29,415 nt of DNA from Proteobacteria bacterium UBA3588 (GTDB lineage Bacteria; Pseudomonadota; Gammaproteobacteria; Thiohalomonadales; Thiohalomonadaceae): positions 1 to 29,415 of the forward strand of contig DFMR01000167.1 in NCBI GenBank assembly GCA_002376325.1, in the 5' to 3' direction. The position numbers were made by a program, and so were the translations under genes. Numbering within the stretch: position 1 is the first letter of the stretch; each line of letters begins with the position of its first letter. Positions 6,953 to 15,122 of this stretch are shown piece by piece. Below the pieces are notes generated by a model, which had not been told where the DNA came from, did no database searches, and saw only the letters and a list, made by a program, of their open reading frames with translations.

Positions 6953-8041
6953 TTATTGGATGACGATCTTGGGGAAGCGTGCGCTGTAGTCCTTCGACTT
7001 CTGCGACAACTTGGCTCCGATACGGCGGGCGATGTCGCGGTAGATCTGCGAGATGCGGCCATCCGGCTCGGCCGCCACGGTGGGCTTGCCGCCATCGGTC
7101 TCCTCGCGGATGCGGATATCCAGCGGCAGCGCGCCGAGGAACGGAATGTGGTACTGCTCGGCCATGCGCATACCGCCGCCCTCGCCGAAGATGTGCTCTT
7201 CGTGGCCGCACTTGGAGCAGATGTGGATCGACATGTTCTCGACCACGCCCAACACCGGCACCTCCACCTTCTCGAACATCTTGTAGGCCTTGCGCGCGTC
7301 CATCAGAGCGATATCCTGCGGGGTGGTGACGATCACCGCGCCGGAGACCGGCACTTTCTGCGCCAGGGTCAGCTGGGTGTCGCCGGTGCCCGGCGGCAGG
7401 TCGATGACCAGGTAATCCACTTCGCGCCAGTTGGTGTCGTTGAGCAGCTGCTCCAGCGCCTGGGTCACCATCGGGCCGCGCCAGATCATCGGGGTCTCCT
7501 CGTCGATCAGATAGCCGATGGACATGGACTGCAGGCCGAGGCTCTGGATCGGCTCCAGGGTCTGGCCGTCCGGGGAGTCGGGACGCTGCGTGCCGACGCC
7601 CAGCATGCGCGGCTGGCTCGGGCCGTAGATGTCGGCATCGAGGATGCCCACGCTGGCGCCTTCGGCGGCCAGGGCCAGGGCCAGATTGACCGAGGTGGTG
7701 GACTTGCCGACGCCGCCCTTGCCGGAGGCGACGGCGATGATGTTCTTCACGCCCTTGATGTGCTTGACGCCCTTCTGCGCGGCATGGGAGGAGACCAGGG
7801 TGTTGATCTTGATTTCGGCGCTGCCCACGCCCGCCACCGCCTCCACCTTGGCCTTCAGCTGGGCGGCCAGTTCGGCGTGATAGCCGGCGGCGGGAAAGCC
7901 CAGCACCACTTCCACGGTCACCTTGTCGCCGTCGATGGCGATGTCCTTGACGGCACCGGCGGAGACCAGGTCCTTCTCCATGTAGGGATCGATGTAGCCC
8001 TTGAGCGCCTCTTCGATCTGAGGTTGGGTCAGATTCGACAT
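6953..8041 (-). CDS. apbC: Iron-sulfur cluster carrier protein ApbC (Mrp/Nbp35-type P-loop ATPase)
   Basis: 362-residue cytoplasmic protein that binds and transfers [4Fe-4S] clusters to apoproteins using ATP. The N-terminal ~85 residues form an FeS-assembly P-domain (MIP18/DUF59 type). The deviant Walker A GKGGVGKST lies at 107-115, LDADIYGPSQP at 134-144, DLPPGTGD at 214-221, and the bridging CxxC at Cys275-Cys278 (HICSKCG). Length and ends are normal for the family. It is divergent from metG, a pairing conserved in many gammaproteobacteria. It has its own predicted promoter at 8115-8142 and a terminator at 6880-6904. Rnf subunits encoded close by carry several [4Fe-4S] clusters, so a supply role is plausible, but the link is only by position. 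Confidence 0.95.
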   Translation of the reverse strand: MSNLTQPQIEEALKGYIDPYMEKDLVSAGAVKDIAIDGDKVTVEVVLGFPAAGYHAELAAQLKAKVEAVAGVGSAEIKINTLVSSHAAQKGVKHIKGVKNIIAVASGKGGVGKSTTSVNLALALAAEGASVGILDADIYGPSQPRMLGVGTQRPDSPDGQTLEPIQSLGLQSMSIGYLIDEETPMIWRGPMVTQALEQLLNDTNWREVDYLVIDLPPGTGDTQLTLAQKVPVSGAVIVTTPQDIALMDARKAYKMFEKVEVPVLGVVENMSIHICSKCGHEEHIFGEGGGMRMAEQYHIPFLGALPLDIRIREETDGGKPTVAAEPDGRISQIYRDIARRIGAKLSQKSKDYSARFPKIVIQ

Positions 8042-8114
8042 CTGTGTTTACTCCATAGATTAACGGCGTCCCCAGGGGGCGGCGCCAGACATATTCCGAC
8101 TAAAAAGTTCAGGT

Positions 8115-8142
8115 ATTATACGGATGTGGGCATGGTATACAA
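8115..8142 (-). promoter_or_regulatory. Predicted sigma-70 promoter of apbC
   Basis: Read on the minus strand, TTGTAT (8137-8142), a 16-base spacer and a perfect TATAAT (8115-8120) lie about 70 bases upstream of the apbC ATG. The -35 matches consensus only in TTG. Confidence 0.5.
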
Positions 8143-8278
8143 ATACCCGTAAAGATACCATAGCTATATCCCCCGCACCGGCGGCCATCAGGTCCGCTCG
8201 TTCGGTGGCAACCAGCAACCATAATTGGTACTGTAGGCCCCTTTTTCAAACCCTTGGAAACTGCCGACGATCTCCGCC

Positions 8279-10315
8279 ATGAGCGATAAACGACGCACCA
8301 TCCTGGTTACCAGCGCCCTGCCCTACGCCAACGGGCCGATCCACCTGGGGCACATGGTGGAGTACATCCAGACCGATGTATGGGTCCGCTTCCAGAAATT
8401 GCGCGGCCACGACTGCATCTACGTCTGCGCCGACGACGCCCACGGTACGCCGATCATGCTGCGCGCCCAGAGCGAGGGGATCAGCCCGGAACAGCTGGTG
8501 GAACGCATCGGCCGCGAGCATCGCGCCGACTTCGCCGAGTTCCATATCGGCTTCGACAACTACCACACCACCCATTCGGAAGAGAACCGCGAGTGCGCCG
8601 AAACCATCTACACCCGGCTGCGCGACAATCACCACATCGCCCGCCGCACCATCGTCCAGGCCTACGACCCGATCAAGGAGATGTTCCTGCCGGATCGCTT
8701 CATTAAGGGCGAATGCCCGCGCTGCGGCGCCCCGGACCAGTACGGCGACAGCTGCGAGGCGTGCGGCGCCACCTATGCTCCCACCGATCTGAAGAATCCG
8801 GTCTCGGCCCTCTCCGGTGCCACCCCGGTACAGAAGGAATCCGAACACTACTTCTTCAAGCTGGGCGACTTCGAAGGGATGCTGCGCTTCTGGATCGGCG
8901 GTGACCGCCTTCAGGAAGGCATCGTCCACAAACTCAACGAATGGTTCGAGCAGGGGCTGCAGGACTGGGACATCTCCCGCGATGCCCCCTACTTCGGCTT
9001 CGAGATCCCCGACGCCCCCGGCAAATACTTCTACGTCTGGCTCGACGCCCCCATCGGCTATATGGGCAGCTTCCGCAACCTGTGCAGCAAGCGCAAGGGG
9101 CTGGACTTCGACGCCTACTGGGGCAGCGACAGCAAGACCGAGCTGTATCATTTCATCGGCAAGGACATCGCCTACTTCCACACCCTGTTCTGGCCGGCGA
9201 TGCTCAAGGGTGCCGGCTACCGCACGCCGACGGCGGTATTCTGCCATGGCTTCCTCACGGTCAACGGCCTCAAGATGTCCAAGTCGCGCGGCACCTTCAT
9301 CATGGCGCGCACCTTCCTGGACCACCTCAACCCTGAGTACCTGCGCTACTACTTCGCCGCCAAGCTGGGCGACGGCATCGACGATATCGACCTCAATCTG
9401 GAGGATTTCACCCAGCGCGTGAACTCCGACCTGGTGGGCAAGCTGGTCAACATCGCCAGCCGCTGCGCCGGCTTCGTCACCAAACGCTTCGACGGTCGCC
9501 TCGGCACCGCGCTGGACCAGGAGGAGCTGTACCAGGAATTCGTCGGCGCCGGACGCGATATCGCGGTACTGTACGAAAAGCGCGAATTCAATACGGCGAT
9601 GCGCGCCATCATGGCCCTGGCCGACAAGGCCAACCAGTACATCGACGACAAGAAGCCCTGGACCCTGATCAAGGAACCGGCCACCCAGCGCGAAGTGCTG
9701 GCCATCTGCACCACCGGCATCAACCTGTTCCGGGTGCTGATGACCTACCTCAAGCCGGTTCTGCCGGCCACCGCGGAGAAGGCCGAGGCGTTCCTGCGCA
9801 TCTCGCCGCTCACCTGGAACAACTACGAGACGCCGCTGCTCGACTACGAGATCGCCCCCTACGAGGCGCTGCTGACCCGGGTCGAGGCGGACAAGGTCAA
9901 TGCCGTGATTGAAGATTCCAAGCAGAACCTGGCGCCTGCGGCACAACCCGCCGCAGCGCAGGCGGCGCCGGCCGCCGAGCCGGTGGCCGCCACCATCGAC
10001 TACGACACCTTCGCCAAGGTCGATCTGCGCGTCGCCCGCATCGCCAAGGCCGAGCGGGTGGAGGGCGCCGACAAGCTGCTGCGCCTGACCCTGGACCTGG
10101 GCGGCGAGACGCGCAACGTCTTCGCCGGCATCCGCTCCGCCTACGACCCCAAGGCGCTGGAGGGACGGTTGACGGTGATGGTGGCCAACCTGGCGCCGCG
10201 CAAGATGCGCTTCGGCGTCTCCGAAGGCATGGTGCTGGCGGCCGGCCCCGGCGGCAAGGATCTGTTCATCCTGGGGCCGGACGATGGAGCACAGCCGGGA
10301 ATGCGTGTGAAATAA
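8279..10315 (+). CDS. metG: Methionine--tRNA ligase (MetG)
   Basis: 678-residue class I aminoacyl-tRNA synthetase that charges tRNA-Met. The HIGH-type signature is HLGH at 22-25 (PYANGPIHLGHMVE) and KMSKS is at 332-336. The zinc knuckle has Cys146, Cys149, Cys159 and Cys162, which places it in the four-cysteine group. The catalytic and anticodon-binding parts run to about residue 545. A linker rich in Ala/Pro (about 548-570) leads to the C-terminal EMAP/Trbp111-type tRNA-binding OB domain (about 573-678, starting TIDYDTFAKVDLRVARI). Length equals the E. coli type with the C-terminal domain. The start ATG is the first in frame; no strong ribosome site precedes it. Transcribed divergently from apbC. 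Confidence 0.97.
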   Translation: MSDKRRTILVTSALPYANGPIHLGHMVEYIQTDVWVRFQKLRGHDCIYVCADDAHGTPIMLRAQSEGISPEQLVERIGREHRADFAEFHIGFDNYHTTHSEENRECAETIYTRLRDNHHIARRTIVQAYDPIKEMFLPDRFIKGECPRCGAPDQYGDSCEACGATYAPTDLKNPVSALSGATPVQKESEHYFFKLGDFEGMLRFWIGGDRLQEGIVHKLNEWFEQGLQDWDISRDAPYFGFEIPDAPGKYFYVWLDAPIGYMGSFRNLCSKRKGLDFDAYWGSDSKTELYHFIGKDIAYFHTLFWPAMLKGAGYRTPTAVFCHGFLTVNGLKMSKSRGTFIMARTFLDHLNPEYLRYYFAAKLGDGIDDIDLNLEDFTQRVNSDLVGKLVNIASRCAGFVTKRFDGRLGTALDQEELYQEFVGAGRDIAVLYEKREFNTAMRAIMALADKANQYIDDKKPWTLIKEPATQREVLAICTTGINLFRVLMTYLKPVLPATAEKAEAFLRISPLTWNNYETPLLDYEIAPYEALLTRVEADKVNAVIEDSKQNLAPAAQPAAAQAAPAAEPVAATIDYDTFAKVDLRVARIAKAERVEGADKLLRLTLDLGGETRNVFAGIRSAYDPKALEGRLTVMVANLAPRKMRFGVSEGMVLAAGPGGKDLFILGPDDGAQPGMRVK

Positions 10316-10339
10316 CGTCCCCGTGACAGGCATGGGCAA

Positions 10340-10353
10340 TTGACAGTTATCAA
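10340..10353 (+). promoter_or_regulatory. FNR box upstream of rnfA
   Basis: TTGACAGTTATCAA matches the FNR/ANR consensus TTGAT-N4-ATCAA at 9 of 10 defined positions. Its centre (10346.5) lies about 61.5 bases upstream of the start site expected from the TATAAA at 10396-10401, the classical class I activator position. An FNR with matching recognition residues is encoded at 1580-2368. The overlapping TTGACA could instead be a -35, but no good -10 follows it at 17 bases. Confidence 0.6.
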
Positions 10354-10372
10354 CGTGAACCTAATCTTGTTT

Positions 10373-10401
10373 CTGATATAAATCGTTATTACTGGTATAA
10401 A
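10373..10401 (+). promoter_or_regulatory. Predicted promoter of the rnf operon
   Basis: CTGATA (10373-10378; 4 of 6 to TTGACA), a 17-base spacer and TATAAA (10396-10401; 5 of 6 to TATAAT) lie about 30 bases before the rnfA ATG. The surroundings are A/T-rich against a GC-rich background. Confidence 0.5.
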
Positions 10402-10429
10402 AGGACACCCGTCGTCCAGGTAGCCAATT

Positions 10430-11011
10430 ATGAAAGAATATCTACTCATACTCGTCAGCACGATCTTGGTGAACAACTTCGTGCTGGTGAAATTTCTCGG
10501 CCTCTGTCCGTTCATGGGCGTCTCGCGCAAGTTGGAGACGGCGACCGGCATGGGCATGGCCACCACCTTCGTGCTGACCCTCTCTTCCATCTGTACCTAC
10601 CTGACCAACACCTATCTGCTGGATCCGCTGGGCCTGCGCTACCTGCAGACCATCGCCTTCATTCTGGTCATCGCCGTGGTGGTGCAGTTCACCGAAATGG
10701 TGGTGCACAAGACCTCGCCGGTACTGTATCAGGTGCTCGGCATCTTCCTGCCGTTGATCACCACCAACTGCGCGGTACTGGGCGTGGCCCTGCTCAACGT
10801 GCAGGCGCAGCACAATTTCCTGGAGTCGGCGATCTACGGCTTCGGCGCCGCCATCGGCTTCTCTCTGGTGCTGGTGCTGTTTGCCGCCATGCGCGAACGT
10901 ATCGCCGTCGCCGACGTGCCGGTCTATTTCAAGGGTCCGGCCATTGCCATGGTCACCGCCGGCCTGATGTCGATGGCGTTCATGGGCTTCTCGGGACTGG
11001 TGAAGGGATAG
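10430..11011 (+). CDS. rnfA: Rnf/Rsx electron transport complex subunit A
   Basis: 193-residue integral membrane subunit of the Rnf complex, which couples electron flow between ferredoxin and NAD to Na+/H+ transport; in E. coli the orthologous Rsx complex resets SoxR. Six hydrophobic segments fill the protein, and both the opening MKEYLLILVSTILVNNFVLV and the LGLCPFMGVS segment are characteristic. The Cys in LGLCP and the one in TTNCAVLG correspond to the conserved cysteines of the RnfA/RnfE (NqrD/NqrE) pair that hold a membrane iron centre. It is first in the cluster, with a weak AGGT site before the ATG and the FNR box and promoter directly upstream. Confidence 0.96.
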   Translation: MKEYLLILVSTILVNNFVLVKFLGLCPFMGVSRKLETATGMGMATTFVLTLSSICTYLTNTYLLDPLGLRYLQTIAFILVIAVVVQFTEMVVHKTSPVLYQVLGIFLPLITTNCAVLGVALLNVQAQHNFLESAIYGFGAAIGFSLVLVLFAAMRERIAVADVPVYFKGPAIAMVTAGLMSMAFMGFSGLVKG

Positions 11012-11053
11012 GAAACCATGGCGGCCACTCTCATCGGTCCAACGCGCTTCAGG

Positions 11054-11110
11054 TTGCAAGTCCCAAGTGACAAGAAGGGGTTACGCTCGCAACTCGCAAC
11101 TCGCAACTCG
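11054..11110. repeat. Inverted heptamer-array element between rnfA and rnfB
   Basis: CTCGCAA occurs three times in perfect tandem plus a partial unit (11086-11110). Upstream, TTGCAAG, TCCCAAG and TGACAAG (11054-11074) read on the other strand as CTTGTCA, CTTGGGA and CTTGCAA, so two arrays of a CTYGNNA heptamer face each other across an 11-base spacer. The element ends 11 bases before the rnfB ATG and leaves no room for a normal ribosome site. Confidence 0.7.
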
Positions 11111-11121
11111 CCCTCAGATTT

Positions 11122-11661
11122 ATGCTGACCGCCATTATCTCCATCGCCGTGCTCGCCCTGATCTTCGGGCTGCTGCTCGGCTACGCCTCGGTCCGCTTCC
11201 ATGTCGACAGCGATCCCATCGTCGATCGCATCGACTCGATCCTGCCGCAGACCCAGTGCGGTCAATGCGGCTTTGCCGGCTGCCGCCCCTATGCCGAGGC
11301 CATCGCCGGCGGTGCGGCGGAGATCAACCGTTGCCCGCCCGGCGGCGAAGCGGTGGTGATGGCCCTGTCCGACCTGCTGGGACGCGACCCCACGCCGGTC
11401 GCCGGCGGAGCCAAGGAAAAAACGGTCGCCTTTATCGACGAAAACACCTGCATCGGATGCACCCTTTGCGCCCAGGCCTGCCCGGTGGACGCCATCCTGG
11501 GTGCGGCCAAACAGATGCACACCATCATCGAGAGCGAGTGCACCGGCTGTGAACTGTGCATCGAGCCCTGTCCGGTGGACTGCATCAGCATGCTGCCGAT
11601 CAAGGTCGAACCGGCCACCTGGAAATGGCCCTATCCGGCACTGGGCAACGTGGCGCTTTGA
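11122..11661 (+). CDS. rnfB: Rnf/Rsx electron transport complex subunit B
   Basis: 179-residue Fe-S subunit. An N-terminal membrane anchor (about 3-22) is followed by the RnfB 4Fe-4S domain with Cys46, Cys49, Cys54 and Cys71 (QCGQCGFAGC). Two ferredoxin-type CX2CX2CX3C motifs follow, at Cys110/113/116/120 and Cys140/143/146/150. It is thought to accept electrons from ferredoxin on the cytoplasmic side. The start agrees with E. coli RnfB (hydrophobic N-terminus, then GYAS.RF). No Shine-Dalgarno sequence is visible because a heptamer-repeat element directly precedes the gene, so translation may be weak or depend on rnfA. Confidence 0.96.
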   Translation: MLTAIISIAVLALIFGLLLGYASVRFHVDSDPIVDRIDSILPQTQCGQCGFAGCRPYAEAIAGGAAEINRCPPGGEAVVMALSDLLGRDPTPVAGGAKEKTVAFIDENTCIGCTLCAQACPVDAILGAAKQMHTIIESECTGCELCIEPCPVDCISMLPIKVEPATWKWPYPALGNVAL

Positions 11662-11754
11662 ACCGCTGCGGCCCGATTTCCGGTACGATAATCAGCGGCA
11701 ATATGTCCATATTTGTTTTGTTGCAGTAACGCTTAAAGAAAGGCGGGGAGAGTA

Positions 11755-12486
11755 ATGGCGACAACGACGACAACGATTGCGGATCTGGAGTACTTCCGCG
11801 ACATCGTGATCCTGGTGTTTTGCGCCGTACTGATAGCGATCTATCACGTCTACCTGCGGATGAAGCTGCGCCACAACCCCCATTACACGGTACAGGCGGT
11901 CAACCGCCATGCCCGCAGCGAATGGGTCAAGTCGATGATGGGTGATCCGGCCCGCAACATCGTCGGCGTCCAGACCCTGCGCAACGCCACCATGGCCGCC
12001 ACCTTCATGGCCTCCACCGCCATCCTGCTGATCATGGGCACCCTGAATCTCAGCGGCCAGGCGAGCAAGCTGCTGGACACCTGGCATCTGCTGAACTTCT
12101 TCGGTTCCTCGCTGCCGACGCTCTGGATCGTCAAACTGCTGTGCCTGGTCACCACCTTCTTCGTCTCGTTCTTCGCCTTTTCCATGTCGGTACGGCTCTA
12201 CAACCACGTTGGTTTCCAGCTCTCGGTACCCTCGTCCGGCCACACCCAGCACCTGACGCCGCATACGGTGGCCATCCACCTCAACCGCGCCGGCTCCTTC
12301 TACAGCGTGGGCATGCGCGCCTACTACTTTTCGGTGCCACTGGTGTTCTGGCTGTTCGGTCCGCTGTTCATGCTGATCGCCACCTTCGTGCTGATCGCCG
12401 TGATGTACCACGTGGATCGCAGCCCCAAGGGGCTGCAGTTCAACGCCAATGGCGTCGGCAACGACGCATCGCTCGCCGCCGAGTAA
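11755..12486 (+). CDS. DUF599 membrane protein inside the rnf cluster
   Basis: 243-residue inner-membrane protein of the DUF599 family, function unknown. Four hydrophobic segments are visible at about residues 15-31, 82-99, 122-145 and 184-212. Between the first two lies the family's conserved region, with HARSEWVKSMM and ILGVQTLRNATMAATFMAST-like sequence (here IVGVQTLRNATMAATFMAS). A strong purine-rich ribosome site (GGCGGGGAGAG) precedes the ATG. It sits 93 bases after rnfB and 8 bases before the Sel1-repeat gene, in the same direction as rnf, so it is probably co-transcribed. The canonical E. coli order rsxABCDGE has nothing here. A role in Rnf assembly or membrane organisation is inference from position only. 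Confidence 0.85.
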   Translation: MATTTTTIADLEYFRDIVILVFCAVLIAIYHVYLRMKLRHNPHYTVQAVNRHARSEWVKSMMGDPARNIVGVQTLRNATMAATFMASTAILLIMGTLNLSGQASKLLDTWHLLNFFGSSLPTLWIVKLLCLVTTFFVSFFAFSMSVRLYNHVGFQLSVPSSGHTQHLTPHTVAIHLNRAGSFYSVGMRAYYFSVPLVFWLFGPLFMLIATFVLIAVMYHVDRSPKGLQFNANGVGNDASLAAE

Positions 12487-12494
12487 CCGCCGCC

Positions 12495-13394
12495 ATGTGC
12501 AAACAGATCCTGTCCGGCGCCGTCATCGCCCTGGCCCTCGGTGGGCTGGCACAGCCGGTCGCCGCCCAGATAACGCCGCGTGAAGAGATGGAGATGCTGG
12601 CCAACGAGGCGCGGGACGGTCAACCGGAATCGGAATTGCTGTACGGCCTGGCGCTGCTGCGGGGGCGCGACGGCATCGCGCCCGACCCGGCGCAGGGCTA
12701 CAGCTGGATCCGGCGCGCCGCCCACGAGGGCGACGTCTACGCGCAGTACACCCTCGGCAACCTGTACGCCGAGGGACGCGGCACCGAGGCCAAGCCGGAC
12801 CGCGCCATCTACTGGTGGCGGCAGGCGGCCCAGGGCGACAACCGCGACGCCCAATACCGGCTGGGCAAGGCCTATCTGGAGGGCAAGCGGGTGGCGCGCG
12901 ACGACGTCGCGGCGATCCACTGGCTGACCAAAGCGGCGCAACAGGGTTCCGCCGATGCGGAGTACCTGATCGGCAAGATGTACCTGGAAGGCGACGCCGT
13001 GGCCCAGGACAGGCTGCTGGCACGGGACTGGCTCGATCGCGCCGCCCGGCAGGGCCATTCCGAGGCGCTCAATGTATTGCGCGGGCTGGCCGCGGTGGTC
13101 GACGCCACCACCATGGTCTACCGCCAGTCCACCGATGAACTGAAAGCACGTGCCCACGCCGGCGATCCGCAGGCCGAGTATGAACTGGCCATGCGCTATC
13201 AAGACGGCGCCTACGACGTCACCAAGAACGATGCCAAGGCGTTGCAATGGCTGCTAAGCGCCGCCAACCACGGCAACCTGCTGGCGATGCGCACCCTCGC
13301 CCATGTCTATAACCAGGGCGAGCTGGGCATATCCCGTGATCCGCAGCAGGGAGTCTATTGGCAGCAACGGGCACAACAGGGACGGGGTCGTTAG
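12495..13394 (+). CDS. Secreted Sel1-like repeat (TPR) protein inside the rnf cluster
   Basis: 299-residue protein with an N-terminal signal peptide (MCKQILSGAVIALALGGLA, likely cut after PVAA at about 24) and about six Sel1-like repeats. Repeat cores include AQYTLGNLYAEGRG, AQYRLGKAYLEGKRV, AEYLIGKMYLEGDAV, AEYELAMRYQDGAYDV and a more degenerate AMRTLAHVYNQGELG, each followed by a WxxxAAxxG helix. A break in the pattern lies around residues 195-220. Sel1 repeats form alpha-solenoids for protein-protein contacts. The frame is open further upstream across the DUF599 gene, but the ATG 8 bases after the DUF599 stop starts exactly at the signal peptide. Periplasmic location is inferred. The 19 bases between its stop and rnfC indicate co-transcription. 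It could be an accessory or assembly factor for periplasmic parts of Rnf such as RnfG; no direct evidence. Confidence 0.85.
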   Translation: MCKQILSGAVIALALGGLAQPVAAQITPREEMEMLANEARDGQPESELLYGLALLRGRDGIAPDPAQGYSWIRRAAHEGDVYAQYTLGNLYAEGRGTEAKPDRAIYWWRQAAQGDNRDAQYRLGKAYLEGKRVARDDVAAIHWLTKAAQQGSADAEYLIGKMYLEGDAVAQDRLLARDWLDRAARQGHSEALNVLRGLAAVVDATTMVYRQSTDELKARAHAGDPQAEYELAMRYQDGAYDVTKNDAKALQWLLSAANHGNLLAMRTLAHVYNQGELGISRDPQQGVYWQQRAQQGRGR

Positions 13395-13413
13395 ACCCAT
13401 ACGCGGAGCCAAG

Positions 13414-15120
13414 ATGAGTACAGCCCCTGACACCGCAGCTACGCACCGCTTGTGGACCTTCCACGGCGGGCTCCATCTGCCGGACAATAAGGCCCTATCC
13501 AACGGCGAGCCGATTGCCGAGGCGATATTGCCCCAACGCTTGGTGCTACCGCTACAGCAGCACATCGGCGCCCCCGCCAAGCCGCTGGTCGAAGTGGGCG
13601 ACAAGGTGTTCAAGGGACAGATCATCGCCCAGGCCGACGGTTTCGTCAGCGCGCCGGTCCACGCCTCCAGCTCCGGTACCGTCATCGCCATCGACGAGCT
13701 GCCGGTACCGCACCCGTCGGGCCTGTCGGCGCCGTGCATCGTCATCGACACCGACGGCGAGGAGCGCTGGTGCGAGCGCCAGCCGATCGATAACTGGTCC
13801 GCCCTCGATCCCAGCGAGCTGCGCAACCTGATCCGCGACGCAGGCATCGTCGGCCTCGGCGGCGCCGGCTTTCCCAGCTTCATCAAACTCAATCCCGGTG
13901 CCCGTACCGCGGTCGACACCCTGATCCTCAACGGCGCCGAGTGCGAACCCTATATCACCTGCGACGACCTGCTGATGCGGGAACGCCCGGAGGAGGTCGT
14001 CGCCGGGGCACGCATCATGCGTCACGCGCTGAATGCGCGCCGGGTGGTGATCGGCATCGAGGACAACAAGCCCGAGGCCTACGCCGCGCTGCGCGGCGCA
14101 GTGGCCAGCCTCAAGCGCGACGACATCGAGCTGGTGCAGGTGCCGACCCTCTACCCCACCGGCGGCGAGAAACAGCTGATCAGGATCCTGACCGGCAAGG
14201 AGGTGCCGTCGCAACGACTGCCGGTCGACATCGGCGTGGTCTGCCACAATGTGGCGACGGCAGCCAGCGTGCATCGGGCGGTGGAAAAGGGCGAACCGCT
14301 GATTGCGCGCATCGTCACCGTCACTGGCCGCGGCATCGCCCGCCCACGCAATCTGGAAGTGCTGTTCGGTACCCCGATGCAGGAGTTGGTCGACCAATGC
14401 GGCGGCACCAAACCGCAGCTGTCGCGGCTGGTGCTCGGCGGCCCGCTGATGGGGATCACCCTGCCCGACGTCCAGCTGCCGATCGTCAAGACCACCAACT
14501 GCATCCTGGCACTGACTCCCGGCGAATTCGGCGAGCACGGGCCGGTGCGACCTTGCATCCGCTGCGGCGAATGTGCCCGCGCCTGCCCCGCCAACCTGCT
14601 GCCGCAACAGCTCTACTGGCATGCCCGCGCCAAGGATTTCGACCGCGCCCAGGACTACAACCTGTTCGACTGCATAGAATGCGGCTGCTGCGCCTACGTC
14701 TGTCCCGCCAATCTGCCGCTGGTGCAGTACTACCGCTTCGCCAAGACCGAGATCTGGGCGCAGGCGCGCGAAAAGCGTAAGGCCGACCTGGCGCGCGAGC
14801 GCCACGAATTCCGCAGCGAGCGCCAGGAGCGTGAAAAGGCGGAGCGAGCGGCGAAACTTGCCAAGAAGAAGGCCGACCTGGCGGCCAAGGCGCCGCCGGG
14901 AACCGCCACCGGTCCAGCCGACGACGATGCCAAGAAGGCCGCCATCCAGGCGGCCATGGAGCGGGCCAAGGCGAAACGCGAAGCGGCCGGCGTGGCACCG
15001 AAGAACACCGATGAACTCACCGCCGATCAGCAGCGCCAGATCGCCGAGGCCGAAGCGCGCCGCGCCGCAAAGGCGCAAAACGACGCAGCGGCCACCCCCC
15101 AACCACCTGTAGAGGATTAG
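13414..15120 (+). CDS. rnfC: Rnf/Rsx electron transport complex subunit C
   Basis: 568-residue subunit with the NADH/FMN site. The N-terminal region with FHGGLHLPDNKALSN matches the RnfC barrel-sandwich domain; VGLGGAGFPS (about 146-155) is the glycine-rich flavin/NADH loop and NGAECEPYITCDD (173-185) is conserved. Two 4Fe-4S motifs follow, at Cys381/384/387/391 and Cys420/423/426/430. From about residue 445 the tail is a charged Lys/Glu/Ala-rich helical stretch ending in low-complexity Ala/Gln/Pro; such tails vary in length among gammaproteobacterial RnfC. The ATG at 13414 is chosen because GGAG lies 6 bases upstream and the preceding frame overlaps the Sel1 gene. Confidence 0.96.
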   Translation: MSTAPDTAATHRLWTFHGGLHLPDNKALSNGEPIAEAILPQRLVLPLQQHIGAPAKPLVEVGDKVFKGQIIAQADGFVSAPVHASSSGTVIAIDELPVPHPSGLSAPCIVIDTDGEERWCERQPIDNWSALDPSELRNLIRDAGIVGLGGAGFPSFIKLNPGARTAVDTLILNGAECEPYITCDDLLMRERPEEVVAGARIMRHALNARRVVIGIEDNKPEAYAALRGAVASLKRDDIELVQVPTLYPTGGEKQLIRILTGKEVPSQRLPVDIGVVCHNVATAASVHRAVEKGEPLIARIVTVTGRGIARPRNLEVLFGTPMQELVDQCGGTKPQLSRLVLGGPLMGITLPDVQLPIVKTTNCILALTPGEFGEHGPVRPCIRCGECARACPANLLPQQLYWHARAKDFDRAQDYNLFDCIECGCCAYVCPANLPLVQYYRFAKTEIWAQAREKRKADLARERHEFRSERQEREKAERAAKLAKKKADLAAKAPPGTATGPADDDAKKAAIQAAMERAKAKREAAGVAPKNTDELTADQQRQIAEAEARRAAKAQNDAAATPQPPVED

Positions 15121-15122
15121 GC

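Noticed and set aside
8246..10339. Very long open frame antisense to metG (about 700 codons)
   Set aside because: It is the complement of an unmistakable metG. The product is Gly/Val/His/Asp-rich with no family motif, as expected of antisense frames in GC-rich genes.
12141..12494. Upstream extension of the Sel1-repeat protein frame
   Set aside because: It overlaps the DUF599 gene in another frame and would bury the signal peptide, which starts exactly at 12495.
13552..15102. Long antisense open frame across rnfC, and similar ones across apbC (6956-8152) and the LTA-synthase-like gene (4517-6064)
   Set aside because: Each mirrors a confident gene and has no credible start or domain; these are codon-bias artefacts.
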